Shown in pieces: positions 8,546 through 17,507 of a DNA stretch of 64,000 nt (the stretch's first letter is position 1; every line of letters begins with the position of its first letter). The stretch is from the NCBI GenBank assembly GCA_900079695.1, contig LT599022.1:3398981-3462980 (forward strand). Reading direction: 5' to 3'. The position numbers and the translations under genes were made by a program. Under the pieces are notes generated by a model, which worked only from the letters and a program-made list of their open reading frames with translations, was not told the DNA's origin and did no database searches. This DNA comes from an uncultured Alphaproteobacteria bacterium. Its GTDB lineage: Bacteria > Pseudomonadota > Alphaproteobacteria > Rhodospirillales > Rhodospirillaceae.

Positions 8546-10024
8546 ATGCCGGAAACTGGACCGACCTGGAAACTATCGCTGGCCGGGGAGGCGACGGTAT
8601 GCGTCGCGCCGACGCTCGCGCAGATGACTCCCTACGTGCTGCTCGAACAGGAGGACTGGTTCGAGGACGAGATCCGCTTCGTCCGCCGTCTCGTCGAGCC
8701 GGGGATGACGATGCTCGACGTCGGCGCCAACCACGGCGTCTATTCCCTTGCCGCGGCGTGCCGGATCGGCGGCGGACGGATCTGGGCGTTCGAACCGGCG
8801 TCGGCGCCGCGCGCCCGTTTCGCCGAAAGCGTCGCCCTCAACGGGTTCGGGACCGTCGTCGCGATTCTGCCGGTAGCCCTCTCCGATACCGAGCGCACCG
8901 TCGAGATGGCGATCGCCGAGAACAGCGAACTCGGCAGCCTGCACGGCGGGGCCGGTCCCGCCGAGACGGTGCGGGTGCGCACCCTCGACGCCTGCGCCGC
9001 CGAGCACTTTCCCGACGCGCGCATCGATTTCGTCAAACTCGACGCCGAGGGCGAGGAAGTCGCGATCCTGCGCGGCGGCGCGCGGATCTTCGCCGAACAG
9101 TCGCCGCTGGTGATGTTCGAACTGCGCGAGGGCGCCAAGGTCAACGCGGGCCTGCCCGAGGCCTTCCGCGCCCTCGGTTACGATCTCTTCGTGCTGGTGG
9201 CGGAGGCCGGTCTGCTGTTGCCCGCGACCGGCGCCGAGGAGGCGCTCAATCTCTTCGCCTGCAAGCCCGACCGCGCCGCCGCGCTCGCCGCGCGCGGGCT
9301 GCTGCTGCGGTCCGAAGCGGAACTGCCGCGCGAGCCCGCCGGGGTCTCGCCTGCCGATTTGGCGGAGCGTCTCGGCGGTCTGGAGTGCGCCGCGGCCTGG
9401 CGCGGCGCCTGGAATCTCGCCCTGGTGCGCCGCCTGCCGGGGCCGTACATGTTCGCCCTCGGCACCGCGCTCGCAGCCGCCTCGGCCGCGCCGGCGCGTC
9501 GGGTGGCGCTGTGGCTGGCCGCCTGGACCGAGCTCGCGCGCCTGCCGGCCGCGGTCGCGTCGCGAACCGAGGTCGATCTCCTCAGGCTCCACCTGCTGCA
9601 TTGCCTCGGCCGCCGCGCCGCGGCGCATCGGCTCGCGCGCACGTTGGAGCGGCAGTTCGGCACCCGCAAGGCCCAGGTGGATTGGCCGTTCGTCGCGCCT
9701 CTGGCGGCGGATTGGCGGCGCGCGACCGGTCAGACGCCGGAGACCTGGGCGGCGTACCGGGTCGCCGAATACGTCACGATCCACGGCGCGGCGTCGTCGT
9801 ACTTCCTCGCCGACATCGTCTGCGGGCGCGTCGGCCTGCACCTCGGCGATCCCGACCGCAGCGCGCGGATCTGCCGGACGATCGCTCTCGCGACGGCGAA
9901 ACGGCTCCGCCGCGGGGAAGGCGGCGGAGCCGTGGTGATGGCGGCCAACGCGGCCGCGTGGCGCGACCTGTCGGCGGAGATGCTTTACGCCTCGATGCCC
10001 TCGAACAGCACCGAGGACAGGTAG
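8546..10024 (+). CDS. FkbM-family methyltransferase with long C-terminal region
   Basis: 492 residues from ATG 8546. Residues 30-220 are an FkbM methyltransferase: SAM motif [16 protein letters not shown] (from about residue 55), acidic FEPASAPR, and the conserved '[18 protein letters not shown]'. FkbM enzymes O-methylate sugars or polyketides. Residues 230-492 have no domain I recognise and are rich in Ala and Leu helices. The gene ends 40 bases inside the convergent cysK gene. The long C-terminal part follows normal codon bias up to the overlap, so I accept the full frame. Confidence 0.82.
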   Translation: MPETGPTWKLSLAGEATVCVAPTLAQMTPYVLLEQEDWFEDEIRFVRRLVEPGMTMLDVGANHGVYSLAAACRIGGGRIWAFEPASAPRARFAESVALNGFGTVVAILPVALSDTERTVEMAIAENSELGSLHGGAGPAETVRVRTLDACAAEHFPDARIDFVKLDAEGEEVAILRGGARIFAEQSPLVMFELREGAKVNAGLPEAFRALGYDLFVLVAEAGLLLPATGAEEALNLFACKPDRAAALAARGLLLRSEAELPREPAGVSPADLAERLGGLECAAAWRGAWNLALVRRLPGPYMFALGTALAAASAAPARRVALWLAAWTELARLPAAVASRTEVDLLRLHLLHCLGRRAAAHRLARTLERQFGTRKAQVDWPFVAPLAADWRRATGQTPETWAAYRVAEYVTIHGAASSYFLADIVCGRVGLHLGDPDRSARICRTIALATAKRLRRGEGGGAVVMAANAAAWRDLSAEMLYASMPSNSTEDR

Positions 10025-10941
10025 CGCTCGCCGGCGTCGGGGAGGATCACCACGATGGTCTTGCCGGCGAACGCGTCGTCGGCCGCCAGGCGCGCCGCCG
10101 CCGCGACCGCCGCGCCGCACGAGATGCCCGCGAGGATGCCTTCCTCCCGCGCGAGACGGCGGGCGAATTCCACCGCGTCGTCGTTGCTCACCTGCTCGAC
10201 CCGGTCGATCACCGACAGGTCGAGGGTTTCGGGAATGAATCCGGCGCCGATGCCCTGGATCTTGTGCGGCCCGGGCTTGAGGTCCGCGCCCGCGAGCTTC
10301 TGGCTGATCACCGGGCTCGCGGCGGGCTCCACCGCCACCGAGGTGATCGCCTTGCCCTTGGTGCCCTTGATGTAGCGCGAGATGCCGGTGATGGTGCCGC
10401 CGGTGCCGACGCCCGAAACCAGCACGTCGACCGCGCCGTCGGTGTCGTCCCAGATTTCCGGGCCGGTGGTCTTCTCGTGAATCGCCGGGTTCGCCGGGTT
10501 CTTGAACTGCTGCGGCAGGAAATACCGCGCCGGGTCCGAGGCGGCGATCTCCTCGGCGCGGCGCACCGCGCCCGCCATCCCTTCCGGCCCGGGGGTGAGG
10601 ATCAGGTTCGCGCCGAGGAACTTCAGCACCCGGCGGCGCTCCAGGCTCATCGTCTCGGGCATCGTCAGGGTCAGCTTGTAGCCCTTCGCCGCCGCCACGT
10701 AGGCGAGCGCGATGCCGGTGTTGCCGGAAGTCGGCTCGACGATCTCGACGCCGGGCTTCAACAGGCCCTTTTCCTCGGCGTCCCAGATCAGCGCGGCGCC
10801 GAGGCGGCACTTCACCGAATAGGCCGGGTTGCGGCCCTCGATCTTGGCCAGAACCGTCGCCTTGCCGGGGGCGACGCGGTTGAGCCGCACCAGCGGGGTG
10901 CGGCCGATGGATTCGGCGTTGTCGGTGAATATCCTGCTCAT
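9985..10941 (-). CDS. cysK: Cysteine synthase A (O-acetylserine sulfhydrylase)
   Basis: Makes cysteine from O-acetylserine and sulfide with PLP. It is 318 residues from the ATG at 10941, which has AAGGA seven bases upstream; the 12-residue longer frame is rejected. The PLP lysine is K44 in [11 protein letters not shown], a CysK-type context. The substrate loop [10 protein letters not shown] (71-80) and the phosphate-binding [10 protein letters not shown] are present. It lies downstream of recR on the same strand, with two perfect dyad symmetries in the gap that could be regulator sites. Its last 40 bases overlap the end of the FkbM gene. Confidence 0.97.
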   Translation of the reverse strand: MSRIFTDNAESIGRTPLVRLNRVAPGKATVLAKIEGRNPAYSVKCRLGAALIWDAEEKGLLKPGVEIVEPTSGNTGIALAYVAAAKGYKLTLTMPETMSLERRRVLKFLGANLILTPGPEGMAGAVRRAEEIAASDPARYFLPQQFKNPANPAIHEKTTGPEIWDDTDGAVDVLVSGVGTGGTITGISRYIKGTKGKAITSVAVEPAASPVISQKLAGADLKPGPHKIQGIGAGFIPETLDLSVIDRVEQVSNDDAVEFARRLAREEGILAGISCGAAVAAAARLAADDAFAGKTIVVILPDAGERYLSSVLFEGIEA

Positions 10942-10959
10942 CGTCCGTTCCTTAGACGG

Positions 10960-10978
10960 TTTGGTGTCCGGCACCAAA
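10960..10978. promoter_or_regulatory. Perfect 7-bp inverted repeat upstream of cysK
   Basis: TTTGGTG (10960-10966) and CACCAAA (10972-10978) form a perfect dyad with a five-base spacer. It is centred about 28 bases upstream of the cysK start, a plausible operator position overlapping a promoter. The binding protein is unknown. Confidence 0.45.
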
Positions 10979-11012
10979 GATCGGAACGATTGCGCGGAAT
11001 GTCAATGTGATT

Positions 11013-11041
11013 TTACACTAATAACACTTAAATTAGTGTAA
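11013..11041. promoter_or_regulatory. Perfect 10-bp AT-rich inverted repeat between recR and cysK
   Basis: TTACACTAAT (11013-11022) and ATTAGTGTAA (11032-11041) are perfect reverse complements with a nine-base spacer. The repeat begins directly after the recR stop codon. There is no U-tract on either side in the direction of transcription, so a regulator-binding site or promoter-proximal operator for cysK is likelier than a terminator. Confidence 0.5.
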
Positions 11042-11635
11042 TTACTCCAGCCGCCGCCGCGCCCGGAGCGCCGCGGCGATCGTGCCGTCGTCGAGGAATT
11101 CCAGCTCTCCGCCCACCGGTAGCCCGTGCGCGGGCGCGGTCAGCCGCACCCCCGAGCCCTCCAGCCGCTCCGCCGCATAATGCGCGGTGGTCTGCCCGTC
11201 CACCGTCGCCGGCAGCGCCAAAATCACCTCCTGCACCCGGCCGTCGAGCCGCCGCAGCAGCCCGGCGAAGTCGAGTTCCTCCGGCCCCACGCCGTCGAGC
11301 GGCGAGAGCAGGCCGCCGAGCACGTGATAGCGCCCGCGGAACGCCGCGGTGCGCTCCAGCGCCCACACGTCCGCCACGTCGGGCACCACGCACAGCAGCG
11401 CGTCGTCGCGCCGCGGATCGGCGCAGATCTCGCACGGGTCCTCGGTGTCGTAGTTGCCGCACACCGAGCACGGCTTCACCCGGCTCAGAACTTCCTCCAG
11501 GCTGCGCAGCAAAGGCGCGCCCAGGCTCTCCCGCTTGCGCAGCAGATGCAGGACCGCGCGCCGCGCCGACCGCGGCCCCAGCCCCGGCAGCTTCGCCAAA
11601 ACCGCTACCAATCGCTCAAGCTCGATGCTGCTCAT
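11042..11635 (-). CDS. recR: Recombination mediator RecR
   Basis: RecFOR-pathway protein that helps load RecA at gaps. It is 197 residues from the ATG at 11635; the 18-residue upstream extension is rejected because the family starts at [10 protein letters not shown]. It shows the helix-hairpin-helix [13 protein letters not shown] (about 16-28), a four-cysteine zinc finger (C56, C59, C68, C71) and a Toprim domain ([15 protein letters not shown]). It is third in the dnaX-ybaB-recR group, but separated from ybaB by a 218-nt gap filled with palindromes. Confidence 0.97.
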   Translation of the reverse strand: MSSIELERLVAVLAKLPGLGPRSARRAVLHLLRKRESLGAPLLRSLEEVLSRVKPCSVCGNYDTEDPCEICADPRRDDALLCVVPDVADVWALERTAAFRGRYHVLGGLLSPLDGVGPEELDFAGLLRRLDGRVQEVILALPATVDGQTTAHYAAERLEGSGVRLTAPAHGLPVGGELEFLDDGTIAAALRARRRLE

Positions 11636-11666
11636 GATGGGATCGCTATAAATCAAAAAAACAAGG

Positions 11667-11829
11667 CCGGGCTCTGCCCGGACCCGCACAGGGCCTCAGG
11701 CCCTGTGTACCCGTTCGTTGGGTTTTTCCGCGAAGCGGAATCAAACCATCACGCTGCGTGACGGATGTATAGCGCTTCGCGCGAAAAACCAAAACGTCCG
11801 GGAGGTGCGGAGGGACCGAGTCCCTCCGC
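11667..11829. repeat. Mosaic of intergenic palindromes between ybaB and recR
   Basis: At least five consecutive palindromes fill this gap: CCGGGC/GCCCGG (11667-11681), the 21-bp CACAGGGCCT-c-AGGCCCTGTG (11687-11707), TTCCGC-gaa-GCGGAA (11726-11740), TCACG-ctg-CGTGA (11749-11761) and GCGGAGGGA-ccgag-TCCCTCCGC (11807-11829). None ends in a clean T-run in the direction of ybaB-recR transcription. They look like dispersed alphaproteobacterial intergenic repeat units, and the last one shares its core with the hairpin at 38301-38325. Confidence 0.6.
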
Positions 11830-11853
11830 GAACTCTTACTTTTTACGCCCGTC

Positions 11854-12177
11854 TCAGAACGGCAGGCTCATGCCGGGCGGGAGCTTGAGGCCGCCGGTGA
11901 GGGCCTTCATTTCCTCGGCGTTGGCGGCTTCGGCCTTGGCCTTGGCGTCGTTGTGGGCGGCGAGGATCAGGTCTTCGAGGATTTCGGTCTCCTCGGGGTT
12001 GACCAGGGACTTGTCGATCTTGACGCCCTTGAGTTCGCCCTTGCCGTTCAGGGTGACGGTGACCATGCCGCCCGCCGCCTGTCCCGCGTACTCGCTGTCG
12101 GCGAGCTTCTGCTGGAGTTCGGTCATGCGGGCCTGCATCTGCTGCGCCTGCTTCATCAGGCTGCCGAGGTTCTTCAT
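11854..12177 (-). CDS. ybaB: YbaB/EbfC nucleoid-associated protein
   Basis: 107 residues, the family's usual length, beginning MKNLGSLMKQAQQMQARM. It is a small dimeric DNA-binding protein with no enzymatic motif; the central 'GMVTVTLNGKGELKGVKID' and 'EDLILAAHNDAKAKAE' segments are typical. Its start overlaps the dnaX stop by four bases (ATGA), so it is translationally coupled to the clamp-loader gene. Confidence 0.95.
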   Translation of the reverse strand: MKNLGSLMKQAQQMQARMTELQQKLADSEYAGQAAGGMVTVTLNGKGELKGVKIDKSLVNPEETEILEDLILAAHNDAKAKAEAANAEEMKALTGGLKLPPGMSLPF

Positions 12178-13940
12178 TCTTCGGTCTCTCCGGTGTCGGC
12201 ATCCGTCGGGGCGGCGTCGGCGAGCGGCGCGCCGGTGAGGCGGACGCGGGTGATGGCGGCGTCGGGGAAGGCCTTGAGCACGGCCTGGACCAGCGGGTTC
12301 TGCGCGGCTTCCGCCTCGCGGCGGCGTTCGGCGGCGTCGGCCTGCTCCTGGAGGGTGTCCTGGCCTTCCTCGTCGGTGGTGGGGACGATCGCCCACGGGC
12401 GGCCGGTGAGGGCGGCGAGGGTGTGGCTGAGCTTGTGCGCGAAGTCGCGGTCCATGCCCGGCTTGGGGTGGTAGACGATCTTGCCCGGTTCGTAGGCGAC
12501 CAGCCGGACGTCCTGATAGAGCTGCGCGGCGAGGCGCAGGTCGCGCTGTTCGGAAATGAAGCCGACGAGCGCCTCGAAGCTGGCGGGCAGGATCACCGCG
12601 CTGGCGGTGGGGGCGCTCTGCGGCTGGGCGGGCGCGGCGACGAACTGCGGCTGCGTCGGAGCCTCGCCGCCGTTGATCGCCATGCGTGCGCCGCCGCCGC
12701 CCGGTCCGCCCGGACCCTGCGGCGGGCGCGGCGGCGGCGGATTGCCGGAGAGCGCCTTCAGGGCGTCGGCCGGGGTCGGCAAATCGGCGGCGTAGATCAG
12801 GCGGATCAGCACCATTTCGGCGGCGGCGAGCGGATTGGGGGCGAGGCGCACCTCGTCGAGCCCCTTGAGCAGGATCTGCCAGGCGCGGGTGAGCACCGCC
12901 ATCGACAGGGTTTCCGCCATCGCGCGGCCGCGCACCCGCTCGGCCTCGGGCAGGGTGGGGTCGTCGGCCGAGGCGGGGACGACGCGCACCCGCGTCAGCC
13001 AGTGGCTGAGCTCCAGCAGGTCGGCGACGATCGTGGACGGGTCCGCGCCCATCGCGTACTGCCGCGCCAGGAGGTCGAGGGCGGTCGCCGCCTCGCCCTT
13101 CATCGCCGCCTCGAACAGGTCGAAGGTGAGACCGCGGTCGGCGAGGCCGAGCATGTCGCGCACCTGTTCGCCGGTGACCTCGCCGTGGCCGTGGGCGATC
13201 GCCTGGTCGAGCAGCGACAGGCCGTCGCGCACCGAGCCGTCGGCGGCGCGCGCGATCAGACGCAGCGCTTCGTCGGCGATGGCGGCGCCTTCCTTCTTCG
13301 CGATGTTGGCGAAGTGGGCGGCGAGTTCCTCGGCGGCGACGCGGCGCAAGTCGAAGCGCTGGCAGCGCGACAGCACCGTCACCGGCACCTTGCGGATTTC
13401 GGTGGTGGCGAAGATGAACTTCACGTGCTCGGGCGGCTCTTCGAGGGTTTTCAGCAGCGCGTTGAACGCCGCGTTCGAGAGCATGTGGACTTCGTCGATG
13501 ATGTAGATCTTGGCGCGCGCCGAGGTCGGGCGGTAGCGCACGCCGTCGAGAATCTCGCGGATGTCGTTGACGCCGGTGCGCGAGGCGGCGTCCATCTCCA
13601 GCACGTCGACGTGGCGGTCCTCGGCGATCGCGCGGCAGTTGGGGCAGACGCCGCAGGGCTCGGCGGTGGGCTCGGTGAGGGTGCCGTCGGCGCCGGTGCA
13701 GGTGAAGGCGCGGGCGATGATGCGGGCGGTGGTGGTCTTGCCGATGCCGCGCACGCCGGTAAGGATGTAGGCGGAGGCGAGGCGCTTCGCCGCGATCGCG
13801 TTGCGCAGGGTGCGGACCAACGCTTCCTGGCCGATCAGGTCCTCGAAGCGGGTCGGGCGGTATTTCCGCGCGAGCACGCGGTAGGCCTGATCCGGCGTTT
13901 GGGTGGGTTCGGGACTATCGGCGGTCACTGTGCGCCCCAA
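12174..13940 (-). CDS. dnaX: DNA polymerase III subunit gamma/tau
   Basis: Clamp-loader ATPase of the replisome, 588 residues. Walker A is GVRGIGKTT (from about residue 62), the zinc module has C81, C96, C99 and C102, and a Walker B 'YIIDEVHML' follows. The Pro/Gly-rich linker (around residues 400-430) and the C-terminal tau region are present. I see no A-rich slippery heptamer, so production of a short gamma form by frameshifting is not evident. The ATG at 13940 is used. It heads the dnaX-ybaB operon, and the SRP RNA gene is 44 nt upstream on the same strand. Confidence 0.96.
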   Translation of the reverse strand: MGRTVTADSPEPTQTPDQAYRVLARKYRPTRFEDLIGQEALVRTLRNAIAAKRLASAYILTGVRGIGKTTTARIIARAFTCTGADGTLTEPTAEPCGVCPNCRAIAEDRHVDVLEMDAASRTGVNDIREILDGVRYRPTSARAKIYIIDEVHMLSNAAFNALLKTLEEPPEHVKFIFATTEIRKVPVTVLSRCQRFDLRRVAAEELAAHFANIAKKEGAAIADEALRLIARAADGSVRDGLSLLDQAIAHGHGEVTGEQVRDMLGLADRGLTFDLFEAAMKGEAATALDLLARQYAMGADPSTIVADLLELSHWLTRVRVVPASADDPTLPEAERVRGRAMAETLSMAVLTRAWQILLKGLDEVRLAPNPLAAAEMVLIRLIYAADLPTPADALKALSGNPPPPRPPQGPGGPGGGGARMAINGGEAPTQPQFVAAPAQPQSAPTASAVILPASFEALVGFISEQRDLRLAAQLYQDVRLVAYEPGKIVYHPKPGMDRDFAHKLSHTLAALTGRPWAIVPTTDEEGQDTLQEQADAAERRREAEAAQNPLVQAVLKAFPDAAITRVRLTGAPLADAAPTDADTGETEE

Positions 13941-13984
13941 TGGTGAAACTGCGGGCGGCCCGCGCGCCCGTGGCGGGCGGAAGA

Positions 13985-14084
13985 GGGTGAGACTGGCGAC
14001 GACCCAGACCGGAAATCGTTACGGCTGCTTCCTTCCGGACCTGACCGGGTTGGCGACGGGCCTGCCCGCCACCAGCCTCGCCCC
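13985..14084 (-). ncRNA. ffs: Signal recognition particle 4.5S RNA
   Basis: On the minus strand the region contains the invariant SRP domain IV core GGTCAGGTCCGGAAGGAAGC (complement of about 14027-14046) with the tetraloop and asymmetric internal loop that bind Ffh. The ends pair: GGGGCGAGGCTGG at 14084 downward with CCAGTCTCACCC ending at 13985, giving a hairpin of about 100 nt. Position next to dnaX is common in alphaproteobacteria. Ends are set from the pairing and could shift by a few bases. Confidence 0.93.
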
Positions 14085-14147
14085 ATATATCGGCGGAATC
14101 CCGGGTCGACGCAAGGCCGAATTGCCGCCACCGCCAACCCGTTGACG

Positions 14148-15038
14148 TCACTCCGCTTGCGCGCGGGCGCGACGGTTGGCGAAGCGGAACGGCGGTGCCG
14201 AAAAGCAGCCGAGGACGCGCAGCTCCTCGGTGAAGAACTTGAGCTCGTCGAGCGCGAGGCGCACCGGGCGCGAATCCGGGTGCCCCTCGATCTCGGCGAA
14301 GAACTGGGTGGCCACGAACGCGCCGCCGATCTGGTAGCTCTCGAGCTTGGTCATGTTCACGCCGTTGGTGGCGAAACCGCCCATCGCCTTGTAGAGCGCG
14401 GCGGGCACGTTGCGCACCCGGAAGATGAAGCTCGTCACCACGGTGCCGTCGTCCTCGGGCTGGGGCATCGGCTCCTTCGCCATGATCAGGAAGCGGGTGG
14501 TGTTGTAGGCGGCGTCCTCGACGTTGGTCATCAGCGACACCAGGCCGTGGATCTCCGCCGCCAGCGACGAGGCGATCGCGGCTTCCGTGGGGTCGCCCAG
14601 CTTCGCCACCTCGGCGGCGGCGCCCGAGGTGTCGGCGGTGACCAGCGGGGTGAGCTTCATCGCGCGGATCAGCTTGCGGCATTGCGAGATCGCGTGGACG
14701 TGGCTGCGCACCCGGCGGATCGAATCGAGGGTCGCGCCCTTCACCGCCAGCAGGTGGTGGTGCACCTCCTCGTATTGCTCGCCGATGATGTAGAGGCTGG
14801 AGTTCGGCAACAGGTGGTGGACGTCGGCCACCCGTCCCGCCACCGAGTTGTCGACCGGGATCATCGCGAGCTGGGCCTCGCCGTCGGCGACCGCGACGAA
14901 CGCATCTTCGAAGGTGGTGCAGGGCAGCGCCTGCATTTCGGGGAACACCCGCGCGCAGGCGATCTGCGAATAGGCGCCGGGGAAGCCCTGGAAGGCGATC
15001 CGGCCGCCTTCGTATTTCTTCGCGATCTCTTCGTACAT
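14148..15038 (-). CDS. pheA: Prephenate dehydratase
   Basis: Converts prephenate to phenylpyruvate in phenylalanine synthesis. It is 296 residues, a monofunctional form without a chorismate mutase domain. The catalytic domain shows IAFQGFPGAYSQIA and the conserved NTTRFLI (TRF motif). The C-terminal ACT domain (about 200-285, TSFIFRVRNVPAALYKAMG... KLESYQIG) is for allosteric feedback by phenylalanine. The frame can be read from a TTG at 15047; I use the ATG at 15038. The kdsB stop is 14 nt upstream, so the two are co-transcribed. Confidence 0.93.
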   Translation of the reverse strand: MYEEIAKKYEGGRIAFQGFPGAYSQIACARVFPEMQALPCTTFEDAFVAVADGEAQLAMIPVDNSVAGRVADVHHLLPNSSLYIIGEQYEEVHHHLLAVKGATLDSIRRVRSHVHAISQCRKLIRAMKLTPLVTADTSGAAAEVAKLGDPTEAAIASSLAAEIHGLVSLMTNVEDAAYNTTRFLIMAKEPMPQPEDDGTVVTSFIFRVRNVPAALYKAMGGFATNGVNMTKLESYQIGGAFVATQFFAEIEGHPDSRPVRLALDELKFFTEELRVLGCFSAPPFRFANRRARAQAE

Positions 15039-15052
15039 CGGCCCCAATCCGT

Positions 15053-15838
15053 TCAGTGGCGTTCGGCGGCGAGAATTTCGCGCGCCCGTTCAAGGTCTTC
15101 GAGAGTATCGACACCGAGCGGCACGGTGTCAACGCGCACCGCCCAGAGCGAAAGGCCATGCTCCAGCGCGCGCAGCTGTTCGAGCTTCTCGCGCGCTTCG
15201 AGGATGCCCTGCGGCCAGCGCACGAAGCTTTCGAGCGCGGCGCGGGTGTAGGCGTAAAGCCCGATGTGGTGGTAGAGCGGGCCGGGGTTGGCGGGCACGG
15301 TGGCGCGGCTGAAATAGAGCGCGCGGGCGGCGGGCCAGGGGTCGGCGTCGGCCGGGTCGAAGGCGGCGACCGCCTTCACCACGTTGGGGTTGGTCTTCTC
15401 TTCGTCGCGCGCGATCTCGGCCACCAGGGTGCCGATGTCGGCGCGGTTGTCGATCAGCGGTTTGAGCGCGGCGCGGATCAGCGCCGGGTCGATGGTCGGA
15501 AGGTCGCCCTGAACGTTGATGACGGCGCGGTGCCGCCCTTCCGGGTCGATCCTGGTGAGCGCCTCGAAGATCCGGTCCGAGCCCGAGGGGTGGTCGGGAT
15601 CGGTGAGCACCGCGACGCCGCCCGCCGCTTCCACCGCCGCCTTGATCGCGGGCTCGGCGCACGCCACCACCACCGGGCCGACCTGCGCCGCCACCGCGCG
15701 CCGCCACACCCGCACGATCATCGGTTGTCCGAGAACGTCGGCGAGCGGCTTGTCGGGCAGGCGGGTGGAGGCCATTCGCGCCGGGATCATCACGATCGGC
15801 GCGAGGTCGGAAAGGGCTTGGGGCGAAAGGTCGGCCAT
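15053..15838 (-). CDS. kdsB: 3-deoxy-manno-octulosonate cytidylyltransferase
   Basis: CMP-Kdo synthetase, which activates Kdo for lipopolysaccharide core synthesis. It is 261 residues from ATG 15838; the longer frame adds about 60 residues that do not belong to the family. The nucleotide-binding start [15 protein letters not shown], '[13 protein letters not shown]' and the catalytic '[11 protein letters not shown]' are clear. It implies an outer membrane with Kdo-containing LPS. It is first in a kdsB-pheA pair. Confidence 0.96.
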   Translation of the reverse strand: MADLSPQALSDLAPIVMIPARMASTRLPDKPLADVLGQPMIVRVWRRAVAAQVGPVVVACAEPAIKAAVEAAGGVAVLTDPDHPSGSDRIFEALTRIDPEGRHRAVINVQGDLPTIDPALIRAALKPLIDNRADIGTLVAEIARDEEKTNPNVVKAVAAFDPADADPWPAARALYFSRATVPANPGPLYHHIGLYAYTRAALESFVRWPQGILEAREKLEQLRALEHGLSLWAVRVDTVPLGVDTLEDLERAREILAAERH

Positions 15839-16001
15839 GGCGGAGCATCCAGGAGGAAGGGACGCCCGGCACTCTAATCTCGCGGCCGTCCCGCGGCAAA
15901 TCCGTTTGCGGGTTTCGCGGTCTGGATTTTTCCCGCACACTGCCCATGTCAGAAACGAGTTTTCCATAAGCACCAATCTCTCCGGGGGCGGGCGGGCATT
16001 C

Positions 16002-16523
16002 ATGTTGAGGGCAATCGGCAACGGAGCGGCGGGCGTGGTTCTGGCGCTCGTCGTGATTGTGGGGGTGAACGTCTACGGCGGCCTGCTGGTGCCGGTCGGC
16101 GCGCCGGAGCGGATCGCCAAGATCGAGGGTCTCGCCTCGGCGGGCGGCGCGCCCGAACAGGAACTGAGCTTCCCCGAGCTTCTGCAGCAGGCTTCCGCCG
16201 ACGACGGCCGGAAGGTCGCGAAGAAGTGCGTGTCGTGCCACACCTTCGAGCCGGGCCAGCCCGCCAAGGTCGGGCCGAACCTCGCGGGTACCGTCGGCCG
16301 CGACAAGGCGTCGAAGCCGGGCTTCGCCTATTCCGCGGCGCTCACCGGCCTGCCGGGCAACTGGAGCTACGAGGACCTCAACACCTTCCTCACCAAGCCC
16401 GCCGCGTTCGCGCCCGGTACCAAGATGACCTTCGCCGGTCTGCCCAAGGCGAAGGACCGCGCCGCGGTGATCGCCTACCTCGCCTCGCTCACCGACAACC
16501 CGCCGCCGAAGCCGAAGCCCTGA
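16002..16523 (+). CDS. Membrane-anchored class I cytochrome c (CycM/c552-like)
   Basis: 173 residues. An N-terminal uncleaved helix (about 8-29) anchors it, followed by a short linker. One c-type heme site lies at CVSCH (76-80), with the distal methionine in GTKMTF (M142), the mitochondrial-like class I fold ([20 protein letters not shown]). Such anchored cytochromes pass electrons from the bc1 complex to terminal oxidases; here the obvious acceptor candidates are the aa3 or cbb3 oxidases. The start follows a GGGCGGG stretch; a long upstream reading frame is ignored because it runs antisense to kdsB. Confidence 0.93.
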   Translation: MLRAIGNGAAGVVLALVVIVGVNVYGGLLVPVGAPERIAKIEGLASAGGAPEQELSFPELLQQASADDGRKVAKKCVSCHTFEPGQPAKVGPNLAGTVGRDKASKPGFAYSAALTGLPGNWSYEDLNTFLTKPAAFAPGTKMTFAGLPKAKDRAAVIAYLASLTDNPPPKPKP

Positions 16524-16536
16524 CGCCGCGGTCGTG

Positions 16537-16572
16537 AAAAAAAGCCCCCGGAGCGATCCGGGGGCTTTTTTT
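16537..16572. terminator. Bidirectional rho-independent terminator
   Basis: The perfect stem GCCCCCGGA/TCCGGGGGC (16544-16552 and 16557-16565) is flanked by a seven-base A-run on the left and a seven-base T-run on the right. It can terminate both the cytochrome c gene and the convergent exported-protein gene. Confidence 0.95.
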
Positions 16573-16583
16573 CGGTGCGCCGC

Positions 16584-17339
16584 TCAGGGGATCGGGCAGG
16601 GCGGCAGACCGACCGCCGCTTCGCTGAGGCGGAGCGCGACGTCGCGCTTGCTCACCGCCGAAGCCGCGCCGCGCTGCGCCAACTCGTGATAGGTCACCGC
16701 CGAGGCGACCAGCGCCTTGCCCACCGCGTCGCACGCGCCCTGGCTCTGCGGCGTCGTCACCACCTGGACCGAGCCGCCGAGGATGTTGGCCTGCATGTGG
16801 GTCTCGTCGAAGGTCACCGGGATCGGCAGCGGCGTGCAGGGCTTCTGCGCGTCGTAGTGCGGAATGATCGCCGGGCGGATCAGATACGGGCCGCCCTTGA
16901 GCGCCTCGGCCAGGGTCTTGGTGTCGATCGTCCGCAGCGGTCGCCCGTAGCCCATGGTGCGGTCGCAATAGGTGGCGATCTGGTGGTACTGATCGGTGGA
17001 ATCGATCGCGAGATCGCCGAAGGCGATCGGCACCCGCGCGTCGAAGCTGGTGTTGTCGATCCGCACCGTGCCGCGGGCGTAGATCGCGTAGGTGCGGTTC
17101 GGCCCGGAGTTGGGTTCGAAGCGGGCGATCACGTAGTCCACCTTGAGACCGCCCGGATCGACGATGTTGGTGAGAAACGGGTCGTTGCGCTGGGATTGAT
17201 CGGGCAGCGCGAACGCGCGCTCGGCTTCCGCATAGGGCATCAGCAGCGCGTCGCGGAAATCCGCCCGCGCCGCACCCGAAACCGCAACCGCGCCGACCCC
17301 GGCGAGCGCCAGGGTCCGGCAAATCGAAATCGCTCGCAT
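16584..17339 (-). CDS. Exported protein of unknown function
   Basis: 251 residues from ATG 17339, with GGAGG seven bases upstream. The signal peptide (about 1-26, ending GAARA) targets it to the periplasm. I do not recognise the mature part. It contains one cysteine in ATYCDRTMGYGRP, another in QKPCTPLPIPVTF and two near the C-terminus, which could form disulfides. An upstream same-frame extension of several hundred residues is antisense to the MATE gene and is ignored. Confidence 0.75.
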   Translation of the reverse strand: MRAISICRTLALAGVGAVAVSGAARADFRDALLMPYAEAERAFALPDQSQRNDPFLTNIVDPGGLKVDYVIARFEPNSGPNRTYAIYARGTVRIDNTSFDARVPIAFGDLAIDSTDQYHQIATYCDRTMGYGRPLRTIDTKTLAEALKGGPYLIRPAIIPHYDAQKPCTPLPIPVTFDETHMQANILGGSVQVVTTPQSQGACDAVGKALVASAVTYHELAQRGAASAVSKRDVALRLSEAAVGLPPCPIP

Positions 17340-17507
17340 CGTGCATCCTCCACGTCGTCGTGGCATTTGACGTCGTTCCGCGCCTGCGGTTTTGCAAGCG
17401 TGGGCCATACCGATAAGCCGAAACCCCGCCATTCGGTTCCCCGGGTTGTTTTGGAAACGCCGCCGTGCGAGGGTGGCCGCCGGATCAACGGACGGGAACC
17501 GGTCATC

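Noticed and set aside
12174..13940. Programmed frameshift producing a short gamma form from dnaX
   Set aside because: No A-rich slippery heptamer of the E. coli type is visible in this GC-rich gene.
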